DNA of 64,000 bases from Coptis chinensis (taxonomy: Eukaryota; Streptophyta; Magnoliopsida; Ranunculales; Ranunculaceae): contig CM027379.1 of assembly GCA_015680905.1 (NCBI GenBank), positions 101,545,001-101,609,000 on the forward strand, read 5' to 3'. The first letter of the stretch is position 1. Each line of letters opens with the position of its first letter. The position numbers and the translations under genes are program-made. Shown here one piece after another: positions 23,597 through 34,534 of this stretch. Below the pieces are notes generated by a model. That model was not told where the DNA came from. It saw only the letters and a list, made by a program, of their open reading frames with translations, and searched no databases.

Positions 23597-24672
23597 TAGT
23601 TGGGTAATTTCATAAATAGTAATCCATAATGTCAATTTGTTTCAATAGTAATTCACTTCTAATTTTGACTTTTCAAAGTAGTTTTTAACATTTTTGCCTT
23701 TCAAATAAAAATAAAATAATACTCTCTCTTCTTATACTTTTCTCTCTCCTTATCCCCTGTGTGATATTGACGTATTCGAGTTTTAACAAAACAGTACTCT
23801 CTCCTCTTACACTTTTCTCTCTCTTCTCACCATAGTTATCTGACCTAGCCCGGACACTAACCTGGCAAAGGAACTGGGTCACTGGGTCACCAGTTCGACC
23901 AGTGGGTCACTGGTTCAACCAATGGGTCAATACTTAAGTTGAAAATATTATATAATTCACTTAGTACATACATTTTCACAACTTTATTAGTGGCCCAGGT
24001 GGTCTTAAAGCCACTTCATTTTCCAATAAACCAAGGTTCGAGTCTATAAAAGTTGTTGTGGTGTAATGGTAGAGATCCTAGCTGTTTAATAGTCACCCAA
24101 GATCCGAGTCTTAGTACCAACAAATTAAAATTTTATAATTTCTAAAGTTACTATGTGACCCAATCCGGTTTGGTGACCGGGTCTGATAACACGACTTCTC
24201 ACACTCAATCATTGATTTTTGAGTTTTTTTTTAAGTAATTAAAATGACTACAAATATAATAGATAAAAATAATAAAACAATAAATTTAACACAATCCATC
24301 TTCATTCATATAACAAAATTCATATTCCTTGCAAAATAATAAAAGATATCTCACAATAAAATTAATAAAAGATATATTCCATTAAAATGATAAAATTCAT
24401 ATTCTTTTCAAATTTATTACATCAATCCAACAAAACCGAAATTCTAAATCATGAAGTAGTTTCATCAGTATATGAGATAATTATTATTCAATGTACAACA
24501 GTAAAGTTGCTGATATACAATGCACATGAGTTTGTCAGCCCCTCACTTATAAGATGAAAATAGATAAATGAATTTGGCGGAAAAACTCTTAGTGGAAAAA
24601 CAATTAACAATAGTAAAGTTGCTGATATACAATGCATATGAGTTTGTCAGTCTCTCACTTGTCAGGTGGACG
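23597..24672. repeat. Left terminal inverted repeat of the MULE
   Basis: About 700 bp of element sequence plus the 364-bp hAT-type insertion at 23831-24194. It contains an internal duplication of 'aaagttgctgatatacaatg' followed by 'gagtttgtcag', once near 24505 and once near 24614, also seen in the right arm. Confidence 0.85.
23831..24194. mobile_element. hAT-type MITE inside the MULE left arm
   Basis: Exactly bounded by an 8-bp duplication CTTCTCAC (23823-23830 and 24195-24202), and the right MULE arm shows the empty site. Ends 'catagttatctgacc' and 'ggtctgataacacga' are imperfect inverted repeats, continuing into 'ccgg..accgg' pairs of the common plant 'aaccggaccggtt' MITE group. The centre contains two tRNA-like modules: 'ggtggtcttaaagcc' with 'ggttcgagtc' 24 bases later, and 'tggtgtaatggtagag' with 'gatccgagtc', resembling polymerase III A and B boxes. 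Confidence 0.9.
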
Positions 24673-24740
24673 GACGATGATGCATGCCATCATAAACCCA
24701 AACTCACTATTCTTTTCCTCTTAATGGTGTCCAATTCTAA

Positions 24741-26080
24741 CTATATGTATCTATCATCATTTTTTTGTATACCAAAGTCATATACACATAGCTTACCGTC
24801 ATCGATTGCCTTCATAGCATGGCTACAAAGAAGACAACCCTGCTGAAAGAAACCACAAGTGCAAGTCCTCTCCAAAAGGTGTACGGTGTCAGTACGATCC
24901 ACTGATTGTACAGAGTAAATGTGCTCACTTGCCATTACCACTGTGAAAGGTCTACTTATATATCTCGACGAGATGAGCACATCCTAGGCTGATTTGGTCA
25001 GTTTTGTCTTCAGCTTTGACTCCATCACCCGGTAGTCATAGAAATATTTCATTATGTTCAACCTGATACCATTGACAAGAGATGTCACTGGCATAGCTCT
25101 CTCTAGAAGTATCATCTTGTTCCAGCTCTCTTGTGATTTTTGTAACAAATGACATACCTTCTCATTTTAGCAAAAACACAGCACCACGACTCTTTTGGAA
25201 TCTTAACAATCTTTGTGTAACCTTTGCTGTCGTAACAGTAAATCTGGCCTATTAGTCTTACAAATTCTGCATGTTCGTAAGTTTCAGCTGCTCTCTTCAC
25301 CTTCCCTTTTGTCTCTTGCTTAGTCACACAGTTTGAAATGTGTTGTGGACAAAAGCAATGAACCGCATTAGGAAGTATTTTAGGCATGACCTGAAGAATG
25401 CTTGCATGCCTATCAGAGAGAAGAACAAAGTTTTGCTCAGTCCCAACAACGTCTCTCAACTTTTCCATAAATCAATCCTAGTGGTCATTGTTTTCCTTTG
25501 GGACTATGGCAAAAGCAATTGGAAACGCGTGGCTATCACCATCCGTCGCAATAACAGTTAGTATGACTGACTTGCACCTACCTGTCATGAAAGTATCATG
25601 CATCAATCATAATTAATGGACGAAGACATCTTTTGTAAGCTCGGACAGTGACACCGTAGCTAACAAACAAACGTTCAAACTTGTGGGCAAGGGCGGACGA
25701 CGTTAGCAGCTTGGTGAAACAATCTGAATCCACTATTTTAAGTTCTTTACAATAATTTGGCAACATTTGGTAAGACTGACTGAAGCTTCCCCTTATCTGC
25801 AAGCAAAAATGTCAAACGAACATAGGTTAGTAGTTGTTACTATTGCGTTCATCACTTGCTAATATAGCTAAGGCTACCTTTTGCATTGCAATTTCTTTCG
25901 CTTTCCAAGCAACTTTATACGACACATTTGTTTGGTGTGTGCTTTTCATCTCCAGCTGCAAATGTTTCGGAGCCATTTCAATATTGTCCCTAAGTTTCGA
26001 TTTCACAACTTCTGAAACCCATTTTGCATCGACTTGTGGATTAGTTGCAATTGCTTGATCTTGTGGACATATTCCTCAGT
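24741..26080 (-). pseudogene. MURA-like MULE transposase, decayed
   Basis: On the minus strand, N- to C-terminus: ATNPQVDAKWVSEVVKSKL with YKVAWKAKEIAMQK (the helix-rich DNA-binding region of plant MULE transposases) at 26055-25850; FERLFVSYGVTVRAYKRCL, then IMIDA and LTVIATDGDSHAFPIAFA (first catalytic Asp in MIDA) at 25690-25510; FVLLSDRHASIL (second Asp) and AVHCFCPQHISNCV at 25430-25320; and a SWIM zinc finger CTCGFFQQGCLLCSHAMKA near 24790-24850. This is the order of the MULE catalytic domain plus SWIM. The segments are split by stop codons (for example within ENNDH-D-FMEKL) and at least two frameshifts, and the region between YKNHKR and the SWIM finger is badly degraded. It belongs to the enclosing MULE; no second transposon gene is seen. 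Confidence 0.88.
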
Positions 26081-27776
26081 ATGTAACTCGCTCACAGTTT
26101 AACAAATTACAATGTAGATAAACTTCAAAATAAAATAAAATAAGAATAAGAATAATAATAATAATGTTAACTGAGTTCAATTCCAAAAACCATAAAAGTT
26201 ACTGACATATGTTTTAAAAGTAACTACCATATACATACAATAGATCCAAGAGATACTTAACCCAAATTGTACTAGAAAAAACACGAGTTCAGCATTCAAC
26301 CAATATCATTGATTACAGGTAAATAAATTACAACTTAGAGAAACTTAATAAAAAGAAATAATAACAAAATAATCATCACTATTTTAGTACCTAAAATATT
26401 AAAAATTACTGACAGATGTTTTGAAAGTAACTACCTAAATATGTGCATTAGATCCAAAAGATACTCAAACCAAAATGTACTAAAAAAACACGAGTTCCGC
26501 CTTCAACCAATATCATCGATCACAGGTCAATAAATTACAATTTAGAGAAACTTACTTGAAAAATATAAAAAAGACAAAAATAAATAATCTACATCATTTC
26601 AGTACCCAAAATCATAAAAGTTGCTAACAGATGTTTCAAAAGTAATTATTAAATATGTGCATTATATCCAAGAGATACTTAGCCCAAAATGTACTAAAAA
26701 AACACGAGTTCAGCGTTCAACCAAAATCATCAATCACAGATTAATAAATTAAAATTTATAGAAACTTAATTGAAAAAAATAACAAATAAAATAATCACCA
26801 CCATTTCAGTACCCAAAATCATAAAAGTTGTTGACAGATGTTTTGAAAGTAACTACTAAATATGTGCACTAGATCCAAAAGATACATACCCAGCCTAAAA
26901 TGTACTAAAAAAACACGAGTTCAATATTCAACCAACATCATCGATCACAGGTCAATAAATTACAACTTAGAGAAACTTATTTGAAAAATATAAAATAATA
27001 ATAATAATAATAGATAACCTACATCATTTAAGTACCCAAAATCATAAAAGTTACTGACAGATGTTTCAAATGTAACTATTAAATATGTGCATTATATCCA
27101 AGAGATACTTAGCTTAAAATGTACTAAAAAAACACGAGTTCATCAATCAACCAATATCATAAATCACATATCAATAAATTAAATTTTATAGAACTTAATT
27201 GAAAAAAATAAAAAATAAAATAATTACCACCATTTTAGTACCCAAAATCATAAAAGTTGTTGACAGATGTTTTGAAAGTAACTACTAAATATATGTACTA
27301 GATCCAAAAGATACATACCCAACCTAAAATGTACTAAAAAAACACGAGTTTAACATTCAACCAATATCATCTATCACAGGTCAATAAATTACAACTTAGA
27401 GAAACTTACTTGAAAAATATAAAAATAAATAACCTACATCATTTCAGTACCCAAAATCATAAAAGTTGTTGACATATATTTCAAAAGTAACTATTAAATA
27501 TGTGCATTATATCCAAGAGATATTTAGCTCAAAATGTACTAAAAAAAACACGAGTTCAGCGTTCAACCAATATCATCAATCACATATCAATAAATTAAAA
27601 TTTATAGAAACTTAATTGAAAAAAATAAAAAATAAAATAATCATCACCATTTCAGTACCCAAAATCATAAAAGTTGTTGACAAGTGTTTTGAAAATAACT
27701 ACTAAATATGTGCACTAGATCCAAAAGATACATACCCAGCCTAAAATGTACTAAAAAAGCACGAGTTCAACATTCA

Positions 27777-27780
<4 letters not shown>

Positions 27781-27838
<58 letters not shown>
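27781..27838. repeat. (TA)29 microsatellite in the array
   Basis: Pure TA repeat interrupting one unit of the tandem array, followed directly by two palindromes. Confidence 0.95.
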
Positions 27839-27841
<3 letters not shown>

Positions 27842-27942
27842 TAAAAGTTCTTTGAAACATTTGTCGTAAAGAACTTTTATGATTTTTAGTATTGAAATGG
27901 TGAAGTATAAAAATGGTGAGTATATATATATACTCACCATTT
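27838..27942. repeat. Two adjacent palindromes
   Basis: 27838-27883 is a hairpin with a perfect 16-bp stem (atcataaaagttcttt and its complement) around a 14-base loop. 27911-27942 is a perfect 32-bp palindrome centred on TATATA with arms 'aaatggtgag'/'ctcaccattt'. Both are built from array sequence, so part of a unit has been inverted next to itself. Confidence 0.85.
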
Positions 27943-28584
27943 CAATACCCAAAATCATAAAAGTTGCTGACAGATGTTTCAAAAGTAACTACTCAATATG
28001 TGCATTATATCCAAGAGATATTTAGCTTAAAATGTACTAAAAAAACACGAGTTTAACGTTCAACCAATATCATCAGTCACAGATCAATAAATTTCAATTT
28101 ATAGAAACTTAATTGAAAAAAATAAAATAATCACCATCATTTCATTACCCGAAATCATAAAATATGCTGAAAGATGTTTTGAAAGTAACTACTAAATATG
28201 TGCACTAGATCCAAAAGATACATACCCATCCTAAAATGTACTAAAAAAACACGAGTTCAACATTCAACCAGTATCATTTAGAGAGACTTAATAAAGAAAA
28301 AATAATATAAAATAAAATAATAATCACCATTTCAGTACCCAAAATCATAAAAGTTGATGAGATATATTTCAAAAGTAATTATCAGATGTATACATAAGAT
28401 CCAAAATATACTTAGCCCAAAATATACTTAAATAACACGAGTTCAACATTCAACTACTATTTATTTTCTATATGTGACAAATATATTTATCAGTTTATAA
28501 CTCGATCACAAATCAATAAATTAAAACTCAGAGATATTTATGCTAAAAAAACAAGCATTTTAATATATATTTGGTATGTAAGAA

Positions 28585-28588
<4 letters not shown>

Positions 28589-28664
<76 letters not shown>
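28589..28664. repeat. (AT)38 microsatellite
   Basis: Pure AT repeat within the MULE, downstream of the tandem array. The Ile-Tyr ORFs read from it are not genes. Confidence 0.95.
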
Positions 28665-28668
<4 letters not shown>

Positions 28669-29495
28669 GTGTAAGAAATAATATTTATTAGTGACAAACA
28701 GATTTGTCATTATGTAGCTGATATATTGTTTGAAAGTAACTACCAAATTCGTACATTACAGGCAAGACATTTTTTACACAAAATATATTGAAAAAAAACA
28801 CAAGTTCGTTTTTCAGGTTATTCTAAAACACCTGCTCCACAATCAATTATCCAACACTCATTGTCGATTCAACTTATCACATTAGAATTTATTCTCCATT
28901 GGATAATTTACCCTTCAATTTTAAACGTCTTCAAACTACTAAATGATAGGAGAGAGATTGGGAATACCTTTTGACAAAGTTGTTACTTGACAACTTACCT
29001 TTCTTTCGTCTTGGAACTATAATGATGTTTTAGCAAACACAAAGGTAAAACCTTTTTCATTTGTTGTACAACCTAACTTTTGACTGTAGCTAAACTAAAT
29101 GATGGGTTTTACATCTTCTTTAAGTGATTTTTTCATATCAACAACAAAAATGGATTTTTGTAGATTAATGATGAAAATACAAGCAACCAAACTAAAATAT
29201 GAAGTGAATATTTATTTATTTCATGTGAATTATATATGAACAAAAACTTTAAAATGGATAATATAATTGGTTATGAGAGAATTGTTATTCAAATGATGAA
29301 GATAAATGTAGGGATAATGAAAATGGTAAATGGGGAAAAGTGAGTAACAAGATAATTGAAGGATTAAGAGAAAAAGTTGAAAAAAAAAAATAAATCATGT
29401 GGAAATGAGTTGAGTAATAAGAAAATGAGATATATTGCTGCTTTACCGCCTAATTATTCCCGCCCAACAATTTTTCCACCCAATTCAATATGTCC

Positions 29496-30260
29496 TTTGT
29501 CACCTTACAAGTGAGAGACTGACAAACTTAGATGCACTGTATATCAGCAACTTTGCTACTGATAATTATTTTCTCGCTAACAGTTTTCCCGCTCAATTAT
29601 TCCCACTTACCAATTTTCCTACCAAATTCATTTGTCTATTTTCATCTTATAAATGAGGGACTGACAAACTCATGTGCATTGTAAATCAGCAACTTTACTG
29701 TTGTATATTGACTAATAATTATCTCATCTACTGATGAAACTACTTCATGATTTAGAATTTCGGCTTTGTTTGATTGATGTAATAAATTTGGAAAGAATAT
29801 GAATTTTATCATTTTAATAGAATATATCTTTTGTTAATTTTATTATGAGATATCTTTTATTATTTTGCAAGGAATATGAATTTTGTTATATTAATGAAAA
29901 TGGATTGTGTTAAATTTATTGTTTTATTATTTATTAATTATTTTTATCTATTGTATTTTTAGTCATTTTAATTACTTAAGAAAAAAAAAACTCAAAAATC
30001 AATAATTGAGTGTAAGAGGAGAGAGAAAAGTGTAAAAGGAGAGAGTATTGTTTTGTTTTTATTGTTTTGTTAAAAACAAAACTCAAATATGTCAACATCA
30101 TGGAGACAAGGTGAGAGAAAAGTGTAAGAGGAGAGAGAGTATTGTTTTGTTTTTATTAGAAGGGCAAAAATGTCAAAAACCACGTTGAAAAGTCAAAATT
30201 AGAAGTGAGTTACTACTTGGGAACAAATTGACATTATGGGTTACTATTTAGAAAATTACC
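29496..30260. repeat. Right terminal inverted repeat of the MULE
   Basis: Uninterrupted arm matching 23597-24672 in reverse. Its outer part holds a duplicated 'gaggagagagaaaagtgtaa' block (about 30016 and 30112) where the left arm has a related two-copy block. Confidence 0.85.
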
Positions 30261-30308
30261 ATTACTAGATATCGAATTACACGACCTACTCTAAAAAGGG
30301 AGTTGGTG

Positions 30309-30906
30309 CTATGTTTTGAAAATCGAACCGGTGATCGAACCAATTTTGTGTTGAAATGGTTCAATCAAGTTCAACTATGGTTTGACTCGGTCGAACCGAT
30401 TGATATTTATTTAGTAATTTTTTTTAATAATTACAATAATAAAATGAATAAATACATGTGTTCATTATAAATCAAAATGAATTTTTTGTACAAGAAACAC
30501 AAAATAACATGTTTTTTTTTATAGATAAAGGAAAATACTTTCAAATTTTTTAGGAAGGGTTTCCTTCAAAGTTTTCATCAACAGACAACTGAATCAGAAA
30601 TCTTACCGTAACTGGGTTCAAACTTAAAAAAAATTAGCTTGCCTTCGGCTTCCCCTACTAGCTAGGGCATAAGCAACAAAATTAGAGTCTCTACTCTTTA
30701 CGAATAATAGCATGTTGGTTCGGAATTTAGATTATTTTATTTAGTGTTAGGTTCAACTCCTAACATTATCACTTTTTCAAAACAAATTTATAATAAGAGT
30801 GGTCCAGTTTTTCTTGGTTTAGAACTGAACCAATTCACCTGGTTTAACTACGGTTTAGTTTAGACCTCTGTTCAATCACCAATCCGGTCCGGTTTTCTAA
30901 ACAGTA
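30309..30906. mobile_element. hAT-type MITE with 'ccggaccgg' ends
   Basis: Left end 'ctatgttttgaaaatcgaac' and right end complement 'tactgtttagaaaaccggac' align over 23 bases. Flanks AGTTGGTG (30301-30308) and AGTAGGTG (30907-30914) agree at seven of eight. The centre carries 'tagcatgttggttcgg' and, about 30 bases later, 'ttaggttcaactcc', again resembling polymerase III A and B boxes. It is related in plan, not in close sequence, to the element at 23831-24194, and sits only 40 bp outside the MULE. Confidence 0.65.
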
Positions 30907-30914
30907 AGTAGGTG

Positions 30915-32451
30915 TCTTCCACAGTTCCTAGCCTCATACGCGAGAGGAACGGAACGAGAATAGGGTCTTTAGTCTAATTTCATATTGAATTATGAGCTCC
31001 TTGACTTATTTGGAGTAACTCTACATAAGCAATTCGAAAATGACATTTATCCAAAGACAGAATACACTAAAATGGTTACCAAAAGCAAAAAAAGATCAAA
31101 AAAGAATACTCTTTATAAACAATTTTTTTTTTGCATAATCAGAAAGGACACTGAAACAAAGGATTGTTTCATTCAATATAACGAGTAAGAATTTTCTCGT
31201 CCATTAGTCCATACTGCTTTATTTGTGCGTAGAGATCCACACGGTAGTGATGAGGGGTGAAGTCACTACCGTGTTTAAAATGTACGGTAGTGGTACCTTC
31301 TGCACGTACGGATGACTATGACTACCCCATTTCATGAGATTCCGCACTGCTGACTCAGTCTAGCTCCCAAATTTAGTGAGTCTAAAGTCTTAACATTCAA
31401 CTATTCAAGATTGGAGGGTCGTTGGGCCGATTTCACATTTAAGGACTGAAGATCCAAATCAATGAATAGCACTGTGCATTCATGTAAATTTAAAACCGAA
31501 AAACTAGTGTGCACATGGTGTACCACTGTACCCATACACTGGCATTTGGACCATTTATATAGACAGAGGATTCATGTGTATTGCAACAAAGAAGTATTGT
31601 CAACGGCTCTCATTCCTGCGCACACATACATCGTGATGCACCCTAGATGCCCTCAATTTAAAATTATATGATAATTACCTAACATAATCTAATCAAGCTT
31701 AATAGAACTCTCAACTTCTCGAGTTACTAAATTGCTACAAATTAAATGGGCTGGATAAACATTTGGGTGGAGTCTGACTCTCAAGCCACAGTTCATGCAT
31801 TTCAATCAGACAATGTTTATTAGAAGTCTAGAAGCGAAAATTAAAATTACATGATTGTTATAATCTAGTTTATTAGTGTAAGGCTGAACATCAATGCATT
31901 GTGGAGAGGTATATTTCTATGTTAATACTAGTATTCATGATTTCAAATGAAATATCAGAATTCCATTGGATATTTCAGTTTTTTTTTTAAAAACAAAACG
32001 GAATCAAAATTTTAATATAGTAAAAAATTACTAATTTTGAAATATGTTTGGAATAATTGAAATTTTGGTTTTTTCATAATTTGAAATTCTGAAGATTTCA
32101 AAATCTTGAACTATGACTGATACATGTGCTCGGAAAGGATGTGCGCTAGCTTTATGAACTAAACAATGGTGGAACAATAAGCCATAATTTCTGACAAAAC
32201 TTGAGGACTCTGTTGCCACAATGTATATATTTATTTCTTGGTGAGCTATTGGAGTTACTCAATGAATTGTGTTTTATGCATTTTTTTTCTTTCTATTTAC
32301 TTTTATGTAATTTTTCTCTTTCTAGTCAAAATTACCATTTAGCAAAAAAAAAAAAAATACAAATTAAATCACTGGTATGCAGGTAACAAGTTCTTAGATA
32401 GAGCATTTAAAACTCTAGCTGGGCATTGATGGCCTTATAAATAAGGTATTT
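30915..32451. other. Intergenic with one strong hairpin
   Basis: No gene recognised. At 31239-31274 is a perfect 12-bp inverted repeat (acacggtagtga and its complement) around a 12-base loop; the same 'cggtagt' word recurs just downstream. The rest is AT-rich. Confidence 0.5.
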
Positions 32452-33270
32452 GTTATTGCCGGACTCAAATTTGTGTTGGGCGGACTCCAAAAAAAAAACG
32501 ATTATTACAAGTGTGCGATTAGTTTCAAAAAATCCAAAAAAAAAAAACAATTATTACAAGTATGTCATTGATTCCCAAAAAATTGAATTCGAAACCCTAA
32601 ATTTAAACGGACGGCCGGTCGTTTGGATTAAGTCCCCAAACGATTGGCCACACCTTTGAGACTTAGTCCAAACGACCCTACTAGGTTAAGGTTAAAAAAA
32701 AATTTTGAATTTTTTCAAAGTTCAAATCGAATAAACGGCGTACGGCCACACGATGCGGGTGAGAAATCCAAAACGATGATGCAACGGTAGTATGGGAATT
32801 GAACTTATAAAAAAATAGTCACCGTTTGGACTTAGAAAAATCCCCAACGATATGGCCACACCATTTGAACTTAGAAAAATTTTCAACGATATGGCTACAC
32901 CGTTTGGATTTAAGTCTCAACGATATATGGCCACACCGTTTGAACTTGGGTTCAAAAACAACGCTAAGTATCGTTTTAGGATTGAACTTTGAAAAAAATT
33001 CAAAGATTACGTTTTTCAGGCTCTTGACCGGTGTGGCCGAGTCGTTTAATTTAAGTCCTAAAAATGCTAAGTCGTTTGGGACTTAGTCCAAACGACTTAG
33101 CCGGATCGTTTAAGTTTGGGGTTTCGAATTCAATTTTTTGGAAATCAATGACATACTTGTAATAATTGTTTTTTTTTTGAATTTTTTGAAACCAATAATA
33201 TACTTGTAATAATTGGTTTTTTTTGGTGGGAGTCCATTTAAATTGGGGTCCGGCACCATAAATAATGCGA
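32452..33270. mobile_element. Inverted-repeat element, about 0.8 kb
   Basis: The arms pair over about 170 bp: left 'gccggactcaaattt', 'attattacaagtatgtcatt' and 'attgaattcgaaaccc' against the complements at 33115-33260. The centre (about 32820-32960) repeats 'aacgatatggccacaccgtt' three to four times with variation. No transposase and no clear target duplication, so the superfamily is not assigned; the long arms would suit a MULE-type MITE. Confidence 0.65.
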
Positions 33271-34526
33271 GACAAACATTTTTGGAGTCGACCATTCATT
33301 GAATGTATGATGTGATAGTCTACGGCCCTGGTGCCACCATTTTGAAATTTCGATCTTAAAAGCAATAATTAGGGGTTAAGGACTTGAGGTAGACACGTGA
33401 CATGTCTCACCTCAACTCTCCGAAAATCTGCCATAAGATATTTAATCGATGCATCTCATGCAAGTATATAGATATCTTTCCTTTAAATAACGCGCCCACT
33501 TACACTAAAATTAATATGCTGTTTTTCGTTTTCCGAGTATTACTCTCGCCAAACACTATTATTACAATTTATGTTATATCACTTACACTAAAATTCATAC
33601 ACTGTTTTTCGTTTTCCGAGTGTTACTCTCGCCAAACACTATTATTACAATTTATGTTATATCCATGCCATCCGAAATTTCATCGGAAATTATAGACAAA
33701 TTTTCATCCTATTATTATAACCTATGCCATCTGAATTTTCAACAATTTCATCGGAAATTCCGGACAAATTTTCAGATATTATTTTTTTTTCCCGACAAAT
33801 TTAACATATTTAGTCTAAATTAGTGGTTTAGTGGCATAGTTAGGAATTCGCAATACGGCAAAAATTCAAAGCGGAAAATATTCGAATAAAATTCGAGCTT
33901 CGATAAGAATTCATTTTTTCAATTCGGATTAAAAAAAACTGAGACGGCAAAAGTTTGGGTTCGTAAGAAATTCAAATATAATACGAAGCTAAAAATAAAA
34001 AAAATACGATAAAATTTGACAACATACTCAACAAACTTATAGTGACAATACGAACAATTCGCAAATAATTCGCCGAATTACAAACTATAGTTAGTAGGAC
34101 CTTTTTACATCTAGAGCAACAAATCGGGTTGGGAATTTAAATTTTTAATGATCGATTCAAATTTAAATTTTGGAATCGGAGTTTTTTATTAACTCGATTA
34201 ATTTCAGTTTCAGATAGGTAGCATAAAATAAGTATGAAAAACAATAGACACATTGCGCGTGCCAGAATAGATTTCACACTCATCGAGCCGTGCCCAGAAT
34301 GCTAGTATATCTAAGGAATACGAAGGGCACTCCTCATTGTCAAGATTTATCTAAAGTGCTTGTTTAGAATCCACTTTCACTAGCAACTTTTGCACATGCA
34401 ACTTTGAAATAGCCCCCATTGCTGCTTCCATTCCTTTAAGTTCCGGGCGTACTCCTTGTCTTTGAGCTTCCAAAATAAGTCATCACAGTACTACGATGCG
34501 ATCATTTTTGAAATAGGCATTGCATG
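33271..34526. other. Intergenic with an 83-bp tandem duplication
   Basis: At 33497-33662 two adjacent 83-bp copies beginning 'cacttacactaaaatt' and ending 'tatgttatatc' differ at only a few positions, so the duplication is recent relative to the surroundings. On the minus strand around 34330-34530 and 35796-35850 there is a weak RNase H-like reading ('LLVKVDSKQAL'), possibly an old LINE-type fragment split by the next element. Nothing else is recognised. Confidence 0.5.
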
Positions 34527-34534
34527 GTAGGCTC

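Larger units (their letters stand above)
26170..28530. repeat. About 210-bp tandem array inside the MULE
   Basis: About eleven units, each containing 'gtactaaaaaaacacgagtt', 'aaccaatatcat', 'ggtcaataaattacaactta', 'gtacccaaaatcataaaagt' and 'acagatgtttcaaaagtaac'. The 'acacgagtt' landmark recurs near 26282, 26489, 26702, 26921, 27131, 27351, 27547, 27770, 28046, 28251 and 28436, with a diverged copy near 28800. Alternate units share variants ('cagcctaaaatg' with 'gcactagatcc', against 'tagcccaaaatg' with 'gcattatatcc'), so the array probably grew by doubling a two-unit block. Confidence 0.92.
23597..30260 (-). mobile_element. Mutator-like element (MULE) with long TIRs
   Basis: Inverted arms at 23597-24672 and 29496-30260 match over about 700 bp once a later 364-bp insertion in the left arm is removed. 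The outermost shared sequence is 'ggtaattt..taaatagtaa', and inner landmarks include 'gtttgtcagtctctcacttg' near 24648 against its complement near 29507. The flanks ATTACTGGA (23588-23596) and ATTACTAGA (30261-30269) form a 9-bp duplication with one mismatch. Between the arms are a decayed MURA-like transposase on the minus strand (24741-26080), a 2.4-kb tandem array (26170-28530) and AT-rich DNA with a (TA)n tract. The transposase has stops and frameshifts, so the element is not autonomous now. Confidence 0.9.

Noticed and set aside
24000-24130. tRNA gene
   Set aside because: A/B-box-like words are present but no cloverleaf with a proper anticodon and acceptor stem can be drawn; kept as a feature of the MITE instead.
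26170-28530. CRISPR array
   Set aside because: Units are contiguous 210-bp tandem repeats without unique spacers, in a plant transposon.
28543-28746. ORF with a long IYIYIY run
   Set aside because: Translation of an (AT)n microsatellite.
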